A stretch of 64,000 nucleotides of DNA from JAVBMV01 sp031552145 (lineage in GTDB: Bacteria; Myxococcota; Myxococcia; Myxococcales; UBA5297). The position numbers were made by a program, and so were the translations under genes. Positions 11,901 to 16,023 of this stretch are shown here, piece by piece. The first letter of the stretch is position 1; every line of letters starts with the position of its first letter. Below the pieces are notes generated by a model. That model was not told the origin of the DNA and searched no databases. It saw only the letters and a list, made by a program, of their open reading frames with translations. The DNA lies in NCBI GenBank assembly GCA_031552145.1, contig JAVBMV010000013.1, positions 1-64,000 of the forward strand. Direction: 5' to 3'.

Positions 11901-12566
11901 CAATGAGCTATCTGCAAGCTCGGACAAATCCTGCTGCTCTTGGGTTTCCACCATATTCGTCCATGGAATCTTTTTGCTAACCCTGTTTAGGCGCCAATAT
12001 TCTGTGTCTCCAGACTTCCCTGTATGCGTATCGGGTAACACGAGCGCCAAAGTTGAGCTGTCGGAGCGCCAACAAAAAGGCTTGGATATGGAAATGCTCT
12101 GGGTGGATCCATCGGAAATCTTCTCGGCAGATGCAAATATTTCCCACGTCCGCTTTTCATCGATTTGCCCGGTGAACACATATCGAAATTTGCCCTCCCC
12201 GTCTGTTTCTTTCTCAGTCCCTTTCTCGAGTTTGTAGGATTTGTGCTCTGCTAGCTGCACTTTCAGTTCCTTGATGGGGGCACCCGACGGAAACATGACA
12301 TATCCATCAATCACATGCTCTCTCAGCCATCTCAGTGCCTTTGCGTCGTATCCGGCATTGTTGCTGTCCGAAGGATCGATTAGAGTATGAATCTTTTTTA
12401 GCGCATATCGAACGGTGGCGGCATTCCAGGCTGTTGCATACACAACATTGAGGTCATCTTTGCTAGTTTCGGTAATTGTGCTGTCTTTCGCGGCGTATGC
12501 CTTGATGCTCTCAAATGCCCTAAGTGTCTCGGGAGGAGTGAGTGTGTCAATCGCGGAATCCGACAT
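5985..12566 (-). CDS. tcaA: TcA N-terminal half (TcaA-like) Tc toxin subunit, 2193 aa
   Basis: This is the N-terminal and central part of a TcA toxin, the shell and receptor-binding part of the pentameric injection machine. The VRP1-type motif RSIYSPSAYFVDLLDL sits near residues 653-668, followed by LIRRRPGLQYLPLT and IDLVNEILEE as in SpvA/TcA proteins. The C-terminal third has the neuraminidase-like and receptor-binding type sequence that precedes TcaB in split TcA proteins. Residues about 86-135 (VIDGYVMFPSGAPI then DGEGKFRYVF) resemble a transthyretin/carboxypeptidase-regulatory beta-sandwich and are unusual for TcA. With TcaB the total is about 3280 residues, longer than single-chain TcdA-type proteins of about 2500. 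The start ATG at 12566 has AAGGAG at 8-nt spacing. An intrinsic terminator lies immediately upstream. Base composition is visibly A/T-richer than in the surrounding genes. Confidence 0.93.
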   Translation of the reverse strand: MSDSAIDTLTPPETLRAFESIKAYAAKDSTITETSKDDLNVVYATAWNAATVRYALKKIHTLIDPSDSNNAGYDAKALRWLREHVIDGYVMFPSGAPIKELKVQLAEHKSYKLEKGTEKETDGEGKFRYVFTGQIDEKRTWEIFASAEKISDGSTQSISISKPFCWRSDSSTLALVLPDTHTGKSGDTEYWRLNRVSKKIPWTNMVETQEQQDLSELADSSLWDLKSIALMTLSHKRSPETGFSNILTPEVLYGLFRMNLPTDLWHLSRVNSESVEEALKTANAVGIIGILSGAIDNAKKLFSFEDDGRFSLAEARKQIAPGARSTRSDFLGVLWARLPQLTADEKAKLERIWYAGVELSVATISGRVASTPAAQVLEAVEVHELLGASTRYSHEVVKALWNQLGTVTATTLAQAIVDKGLDTATGWTSKNIVTEAMEESTKTQYIEECIRNLHRTCATRSLAAQLKPGGTMRSALRACRIGEETISEETIDSVVTALRMGRPFDIGDGGITSAIASEAPKTREAIKVLARVYQVSRSDNSMRMLLKNKFTSAQDIVALPKESFLKKFTDASIPDADRLPEAEANEIYEKAMQVSAISQGAALEIRQLKATPPMRLFGDSAKIENLAATLAERLPSVCGNSVTPSYVEGDETRSIYSPSAYFVDLLDLTNPNQAVWQARDIGGKRPFEELIRRRPGLQYLPLTKQTAETMVPTIDLVNEILEEAVAGVVNKEGTKSAPGTEIIGPENTNWSAYTKLASKNYLNLPRETVLALVGDVDLESLSTLPYLPSSPGVGWSSGMLEEWAKHRTSAYMHGWSISIVEREGEIELAMRQPELTSDDLYCNAMLRNRFVIPELHESSDIEWTGMSLSFIKYLCDRGINWQHCPESRDLFIEDSCFNIDDYIEEAVSNDENVEPDITTDNSGWQRMYIRNSSLDGAGISRRYMFLTELSRDISAMDVPYIIDKLGGVLHLKQMLTSSPFDDSNYPYERILSIVKRLVYITERKHGAQMDALSMWMNIPIYGADSPYFRTFVTYGGSGFLLRPGANSESLRIGSETPDFRSRVFHALGLNDACIAKILERSGFSVQYASYSIAELSALYRYYWLAKRLNISVEKLIDHIDALHINPFRPLCESAFQPIAEERTLSSLHHYLDNVESAMVETQEFISLVSSRIKASSPNTIASDWMGAQSEGDVQCDVDLVRYVDSWGKVVGTDIDSLRTGILTYLTETTSISNALGNHIFGTPTFMAARLRDSDLPLSLIDAFAKMSKPGWCVYSTSAQDSGPASIIQETESCELIIAPEMLTHARGICAEAIVEFTETGTYILRCSSEISGDVTCGNKRSTLIRGVAHLGVKSPGDIESIAIRFSASSLQEYSFQIVRDASSIPARCLVRPNFGAFDAWNHLKNGVRLFDLNEADLTYLIRRDSKMLLPIDPDTTAGAERLRLFSGYVNLKSLGDSVASSLPGLLACIDGVVESYRSLPEQSRFDPLRAKLLEEIVRCTTSGDLEDQFRIDLTSKSLGWFKTNVVADWESMFCPFAKLRDLDLLETVLLWFLRARDLKTTSLETVNCLRQYCLGSYPASTSENAIELYVRERDQASRQAIMKRVHDVLRLKKRDALVTYLKDYPPPGVQAFHNDDELYAHFLIDTQVALACQTSRLQAAISSVQTFVQRILMNLENEVKPEAILEKEWQWMKRFQLWEAARKIFLYPENWLDPEFRTDKTELFRALESSITSEDMTEELAELAFGDYMRQLEALARLDVVASFVEASPSGGELMHVVARTRNSPSKYLYRRKRLGAWESWTTIPVEASGDHFVLGAWKGRMRLAWLTFLTEPIVNSPEISPGKTISLPDMAAPLSNVSVQIHWSDKDSCGVWSESQTSDPIYVGERNGFTKSAQEVFMELLENNTEYRVNLPTSNQSLAFTGRTSPPVLRMESSSHSTMSNYSGDVSGAIHRSSDASMTIWKRHILSSKATPWNLVMSGADASSDRATGGSSYRPFFYQDGQNCLLFHAYPAARPTSQGSASSQGTSGSTASYYHDRFNISFELARPRFPFEDYMDPSLEYSRAPRPGSDWLADPSSLVQFGVLPGGDLYLGFHGPIVVAREQELYSVQALAMSNETMLEKATAGAPASCTGTVFNAPSQVTSPSPQHTYTPSPQVANYQSVILNTQFGTKLALAPTFLDSRALLNIPTIFK

Positions 12567-12595
12567 AATTTGTGCTCCTTGGTGTTGGCGCCAGC

Positions 12596-12634
12596 AAAAA
12601 AAGTACCGGCAAAGGGCTTGAGCCCTGTGCCGGC
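12596..12634 (-). terminator. Intrinsic terminator in the tcaA leader
   Basis: On the minus strand, a 12-bp stem (12606-12617 with 12622-12633, one A/G mismatch, TTGA loop) is followed at once by seven T residues (complement of 12596-12602). This is a textbook rho-independent terminator. It ends only about 30 nt before the tcaA start codon, downstream of the two small regulator-like genes. It therefore either ends their transcript or works as an attenuator that must be bypassed to express the toxin. Confidence 0.8.
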
Positions 12635-12636
12635 TC

Positions 12637-12668
12637 CATATAAAGACTGCTGTTGAGGTGGCCGTTAA
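12637..12668 (-). promoter_or_regulatory. Weak candidate promoter before the tcaA leader terminator
   Basis: On the minus strand TTAACG (12668-12663) and TTTATA (12644-12639) are separated by 18 nt; the alternative -10 TATATG (12642-12637) would give 20 nt. Transcription from here would begin just before the terminator hairpin and produce a short leader that must read through it to reach tcaA. The match to a sigma-70 consensus is poor and the call is tentative. Confidence 0.25.
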
Positions 12669-12703
12669 GCGCCCATGTGGGCCATCTCGTGCCTCGCCGA
12701 GCC

Positions 12704-12958
12704 TTACAGGTCGTTACAGTCCTCCTCGGCCAGAAGGTCCTCCTCGCCGAGACACTGCCGCTCCTCCCACAGGAGAAGGGACTCCCACATACTCGGCATC
12801 TTCGCCTTGAGGTCCGTCAGAAAGACGTACCTGGAGCGAGGCCCCGTCACCGTCACTGGGACATCCATGCTCGCCAGTAGGCGCCTCAGCCGTTTGGTGC
12901 TCATCTGCGCTGCCTTCGCCAGCTCCGCCACGGTGTAGACCATCTTGAGTTCCATCAT
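12704..12958 (-). CDS. Small helix-turn-helix (MerR/excisionase-like) protein, 84 aa
   Basis: This 84-residue protein begins with a helix-turn-helix of the MerR/excisionase style: YTVAELAKAAQMSTKRLRRLL at residues 8-28, followed by a short wing-like stretch (VPVTVTGPRSRYVFLTDL). The C-terminus is acidic (GEEDLLAEEDCNDL). It is too small for an effector domain, so a DNA-binding regulator or accessory factor is likely. ATG at 12958 overlaps the TGA of the upstream 169-aa gene (ATGA), indicating translational coupling. The next gene downstream is tcaA beyond an intrinsic terminator, so control of the Tc or lysis genes is a reasonable inference, not shown. Confidence 0.75.
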   Translation of the reverse strand: MMELKMVYTVAELAKAAQMSTKRLRRLLASMDVPVTVTGPRSRYVFLTDLKAKMPSMWESLLLWEERQCLGEEDLLAEEDCNDL

Positions 12959-13464
12959 CGGCGACCTCCGTAGTTCTTGAGCGCGTCGGCGTAGAGCCGC
13001 TCCGCATGGAGCCTTATGGCTTCGAGCTGTGCCTTCGCGGGGCGCCTGCCCTTTCGCGCCTCGGTCGATAGCTGCTCCAACCATGCGACCCAGGTCGCAC
13101 CGGGAGAGCCGTTGGTCCTCCACAGGCGGGCCGCGAAGAGCTTGGCGATAGGGGTCAGCTCTCCGAACGGCACGCGAGCGGACTCGCCTCTGGGGCCGAG
13201 CACCGCGAAGAGCACCGAGTGCGTTCGCGTGCCGCATCGCTCCAGCCTGCCCCGTATCGTGCGAGCACGGCGCGCGGCCTCCAGCTTGAAGTCGGAGATC
13301 TCGTCCGTGTGGGCCCCCTCGTCCAGTGGGCGCCCCTCCTTGAGGCAACGCACCATCCGCTCGAAGCTGGACGAGACCCCCATGTCCGCCTCTGATTGAT
13401 TCCAGTACCAACAGAGCTCCAGCTCTGCTCTGCTCAGGCTGCTTCTTCCACTTGCTCCGACCAT
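12955..13464 (-). CDS. Unknown 169-aa protein, first gene of the tcaA-side operon
   Basis: I do not recognise this family. The protein is soluble, basic and probably mostly helical; notable stretches are ELCWYWNQSEADMG near residue 15, a middle segment rich in Arg (ARRARTIRGRLER), a short beta-like stretch (THSVLFAVLGPRG) and a helical C-terminus (QLEAIRLHAERLYADAL). ATG at 13464 is preceded by AAGGAGG with 7-nt spacing, which decides against the longer upstream frame. It overlaps the 84-aa HTH gene by 4 bp and is divergent from the endolysin gene across about 196 bp. It looks like phage regulatory or accessory genes of similar size, and a role in controlling the toxin/lysis locus is inferred from position only. 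Confidence 0.7.
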   Translation of the reverse strand: MVGASGRSSLSRAELELCWYWNQSEADMGVSSSFERMVRCLKEGRPLDEGAHTDEISDFKLEAARRARTIRGRLERCGTRTHSVLFAVLGPRGESARVPFGELTPIAKLFAARLWRTNGSPGATWVAWLEQLSTEARKGRRPAKAQLEAIRLHAERLYADALKNYGGRR

Positions 13465-13525
13465 ATGTCCTCCTTCGTTCAGGGCCGCCAGCGATGTGGG
13501 TCGGCCTTGGTCCGTAGCTTTGGCC

Positions 13526-13576
13526 AGAGGGGGGAGGGTGGAGGAAGAGGGTGGAACTGCCCATCTTCCCCCCTCT
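13526..13576. promoter_or_regulatory. Divergent control region with a 10-bp inverted repeat
   Basis: The 196-bp region between the 169-aa gene (start 13464) and the endolysin gene (start 13661) must hold the promoters of both arms. It contains an inverted repeat with exact 10-bp arms, AGAGGGGGGA at 13526-13535 and TCCCCCCTCT at 13567-13576, separated by 31 bp. A purine-rich block lies between the arms. It could be an operator for a dimeric regulator such as the winged-helix or HTH proteins of the locus. No convincing sigma-70 boxes are visible. Confidence 0.4.
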
Positions 13577-13660
13577 CCGTTGGAGCACGTAACGCCCACA
13601 GCGGCCAACAAGGGCCTCCAGATCAGCAGTCCTATAGAAGCCTCTCTCGAAGGAGCCCCC

Positions 13661-14173
13661 ATGCCATCCCGCACCTCCCAACATGCCTTCACCGCAGCCC
13701 TGCCCTCCGCGGCCAGGCCGTTCGCCGGGAACCTTTTCAGCGCAGCCAGCGTCTATGGGATCGACCCCTGCCTGCTCGCGGCCATCTGCGAACGGGAATC
13801 GAACTACGGCCAGGCGCTCGACGGCGCCATGACCGGTGACGGTGGACACGGACGAGGCCTCATGCAGATCGACGACCGAGCACATCGAGCCTGGGTCGAG
13901 AGCCACGACTGGCGGGATCCGGCCACGAACATCGAGAAGGGAGCCTCCATCCTCAATGAGGCGCTCTCCTATTTCGCCAAGCACCCGGAGGTGCTGGACC
14001 TGCTCCGGGAGCCGGCTGGAGTGGCCGCCTACAACGCCGGCGCCGCGGCCGTCCTCAGAGCGGTACGCGCTGGCAAGCATCCCGACGCCGTCACCACCCG
14101 GCGTGACTATTCCGCGGACGTCTTTAGACGGCAGAACCGCCTCGCGGCCAAGGCCGCGCGAGCACCGGAGTAA
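13661..14173 (+). CDS. Phage-type endolysin (lysozyme/SLT-like transglycosylase), no signal peptide
   Basis: The 170-aa protein has the lysozyme/soluble lytic transglycosylase fold. GIDPCLLAAICERESNYG (about residues 31-48) carries the catalytic Glu, HGRGLMQID is the substrate-binding motif, and NIEKGASIL followed by GVAAYNAGAAAV closes the family pattern. There is no signal peptide or TM segment, so it would need a holin to reach the wall, as phage endolysins do. ATG at 13661 has AAGGAG at 5-nt spacing, whereas the longer upstream frame lacks such support. The holin-like gene starts 2 nt after its stop. Position next to Tc toxin genes suggests a role in toxin release by programmed lysis, as described for type 10 secretion in Yersinia and Serratia. 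Confidence 0.88.
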   Translation: MPSRTSQHAFTAALPSAARPFAGNLFSAASVYGIDPCLLAAICERESNYGQALDGAMTGDGGHGRGLMQIDDRAHRAWVESHDWRDPATNIEKGASILNEALSYFAKHPEVLDLLREPAGVAAYNAGAAAVLRAVRAGKHPDAVTTRRDYSADVFRRQNRLAAKAARAPE

Positions 14174-14175
14174 AC

Positions 14176-14523
14176 ATGAGCAGCATTTGGGAAACAGTCC
14201 TGCGGTTCATCGAGTCCGAGCCTCGGGGCTTTTGGGCAGTCTGCGCGGGGCACCTCGTCGCATGGGGCGCGACCCAGCGTGCCAAACGGTACCTTCCAGA
14301 GCGCCTGAGTCGGTCCACACGGCACTCTTTGACCCAGCTCATCGCGGCATTCGTTGGCGCCACCTCCACCATCGTGCTGTGGCCCTGTCGCGATGGCGCC
14401 ATCGCCGCGCTCGCCGTGGGGCTGTGGGCCCCGACCTCTTGGTGGGTCACCGTCAGGATCGTCGGACACTACTGGCCCGAGCTGCGCAAGCAGCTCTCCG
14501 GAGACGAGGAGGGATGCGAATGA
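14176..14523 (+). CDS. Holin-like membrane protein, 115 aa
   Basis: This small inner-membrane protein has about three hydrophobic segments: FWAVCAGHLVAWGA (about residues 19-32), LTQLIAAFVGATSTIVLW (about 52-70) and GAIAALAVGLWAPTSWWV (about 74-92). A short charged C-terminus (HYWPELRKQLSGDEEG) follows. Size, topology and position between an endolysin and a spanin-like gene fit a class I-like holin that would permeabilise the inner membrane for the endolysin. The start ATG at 14176 lies two bases after the endolysin TAA, and its stop overlaps the next start (ATGA at 14520-14523). Sequence alone does not prove holin activity; holins are too divergent for motif-based proof. Confidence 0.75.
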   Translation: MSSIWETVLRFIESEPRGFWAVCAGHLVAWGATQRAKRYLPERLSRSTRHSLTQLIAAFVGATSTIVLWPCRDGAIAALAVGLWAPTSWWVTVRIVGHYWPELRKQLSGDEEGCE

Positions 14524-15254
14524 ACGTGGCAAGCGTAAGAAACTTGATCATCTGGGGTCTTGCCGCCATTCTTCTAACAGTGGCCGTTAAAGAAAGGGGT
14601 TGCCCTGGTTCGCACATCGACCGTGAGGCGCGATACGAACGACATGCACTGCGGGACGCGGGTTTTGTTGCAACCATTCCGGAAAGAGACCTGAGCTCGG
14701 CGCTCGCGGAGCTCGTTGCACAGAATGAGATGCTGAGCGCCGAACTGGAGCGTCTGCGAAAGCTTTCGCCGGCTTCACGCGCCACGGCAATATTGAGAGC
14801 AAAAACCGCGCCGACCCTGGTTAAAGATGTGGGCGCACCAGGCGCCGCGGAAACGACAAAGGTGCTGCAGAATCCATGTGTACTGACAGCGGGAGACACG
14901 CTGCGGATAGACGTCGATGCAATCTTGAATCGCACGCCCCGTGGCACGTACGCGATCCTGGGCACTGCGGCCGCTGTTCGGATAGGAGATCCGCCACACG
15001 AGATTATGCGTTCACCCTTTTCGCTGGACGCCTCTACACTGGAGGTCGCCGTCGACGAGCGGCCTCATCAACAGACTGGCTGGGGCATCGGACCATGGGG
15101 GGTGCTCCAATTGAATAGTTGGGGTCTAGGTTTGATCGCCATTTCGCCCAGCGTGAAGCTCCCACTGATCGATCTTGGCGTAGAGGTCATGGGCGCCCTG
15201 GGCGCTGGCACCGAGGGGCCGATCGCGGCGCTTGGGGTGTTGGTTCGGTACTAA
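14520..15254 (+). CDS. Spanin-like membrane-anchored coiled-coil protein with beta-rich C-terminus
   Basis: This 244-aa protein has one N-terminal TM segment (NLIIWGLAAILLTVAV, about residues 8-23), then a periplasmic helical coiled-coil stretch (LAELVAQNEMLSAELERLRKL, about 61-82). A beta-rich C-terminal half ends in alternating hydrophobic strands (GLGLIAISPSVKLPLIDLGV) and a final aromatic Tyr. The anchor plus coiled coil resemble Rz-type spanins that connect inner and outer membranes and complete Gram-negative lysis. The C-terminal part, with its Gly-rich amphipathic strands, may contact or insert in the outer membrane and is not typical of Rz. ATG at 14520 overlaps the holin stop and has AGGAGG at 7-nt spacing; ATG 14514 is an alternative. 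No separate Rz1-type lipoprotein gene was found inside it. Confidence 0.65.
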   Translation: MNVASVRNLIIWGLAAILLTVAVKERGCPGSHIDREARYERHALRDAGFVATIPERDLSSALAELVAQNEMLSAELERLRKLSPASRATAILRAKTAPTLVKDVGAPGAAETTKVLQNPCVLTAGDTLRIDVDAILNRTPRGTYAILGTAAAVRIGDPPHEIMRSPFSLDASTLEVAVDERPHQQTGWGIGPWGVLQLNSWGLGLIAISPSVKLPLIDLGVEVMGALGAGTEGPIAALGVLVRY

Positions 15255-15318
15255 GGACAGAGACGCAATGAGTTTTGAGCAGGGTGATTCAACTCGATAG
15301 GGCCGGAAGGAGAGTAGG

Positions 15319-16023
15319 ATGCGCAACGGCTTGGGTAGCATCTGGGGTGTGGACATGCGGCAATTCTTCAAACTGACAAATTCAGTGGCGGGAATCGTGG
15401 GCCCAGGGGAGGCGCTCGCCTTGGCGCCATGCTTCGCCGAGCATCCCGTTTCTTCTCTTCCCTTCCTACTTCCTCTTCCATTCGACTTTTTGCGATCAAG
15501 CCCGAGCAGCGTCTTGCCGCACTCGAATGATCAGGAGCAGCGAGTGCGCCCCATGCAGCTTCAGTTCGCATCGGAGCCGGGTCGCCGTCACATTGTCTGC
15601 GTCGATGGAACGTTGCTCACGAAACTCCAGCACAGCGACCTGCGATTTCTTCGCCTTTTGCGACTCTCCCTGGCGCGCAAGGGGGGCATCGATGATGGCT
15701 GGCTCGACAAATCATTTTTGCGCAGCGCGAGTATCAAAGACCGCGAAATCGAAAAACTCCGGCGGGCCATCAAAAAGACGCCGGACCTTCCAGACGCTTT
15801 GTCTGGAAAGCCCGGCCTCATCCAATCTCGCAAGGGTGGCTACGTGCGGCTGATGACCCCACCAGACGATATTTATATCGACCCCTCTTTGCGGCACCTG
15901 GAATTACTCGGTGCGCGGCGTGCCAAACCCACTCGGGATCAGAGCAACGGCTTGCACGACGCGAGCCTTTTACTGCGCGACTGCCAACGGCTTCTTCCCC
16001 AACACATAGCTATGGTTGGGTGA
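15319..16023 (+). CDS. Winged-helix DNA-binding regulator (OmpR/PhoB-type effector domain)
   Basis: The C-terminal about 150 residues look like an OmpR/PhoB-type winged helix: TLLTKLQHSDLRFLRLLRLSL, then IKDREIEKLRRAIKKT as recognition-helix region, then GLIQSRKGGYVRLMTP as the wing. No receiver domain is present. Two starts are plausible. ATG 15319 has AAGGAG at 6 nt but adds 75 residues of poor coding character. GTG 15544 has AGGAG at 6 nt and begins right at the domain (159 aa). The gene follows the lysis cassette on the same strand after 64 bp and overlaps the convergent oxidase gene by 14 bp. Control of the lysis/toxin locus is inferred from position and is similar in spirit to the dedicated regulators of Tc-linked lysis cassettes. 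Confidence 0.72.
   Translation: MRNGLGSIWGVDMRQFFKLTNSVAGIVGPGEALALAPCFAEHPVSSLPFLLPLPFDFLRSSPSSVLPHSNDQEQRVRPMQLQFASEPGRRHIVCVDGTLLTKLQHSDLRFLRLLRLSLARKGGIDDGWLDKSFLRSASIKDREIEKLRRAIKKTPDLPDALSGKPGLIQSRKGGYVRLMTPPDDIYIDPSLRHLELLGARRAKPTRDQSNGLHDASLLLRDCQRLLPQHIAMVG

Noticed and set aside
12704..14080. Long minus-strand frame of 458 codons across the endolysin gene
   Set aside because: Only its last 84 codons are supported by an overlap start and HTH sequence; the rest is an Arg/Gly-rich shadow of the plus-strand endolysin and of the divergent promoter region.
13465..15254. Complete prophage around the endolysin/holin genes
   Set aside because: No capsid, tail, portal, terminase or integrase genes occur nearby; only lysis and small regulatory genes are present next to the Tc genes.
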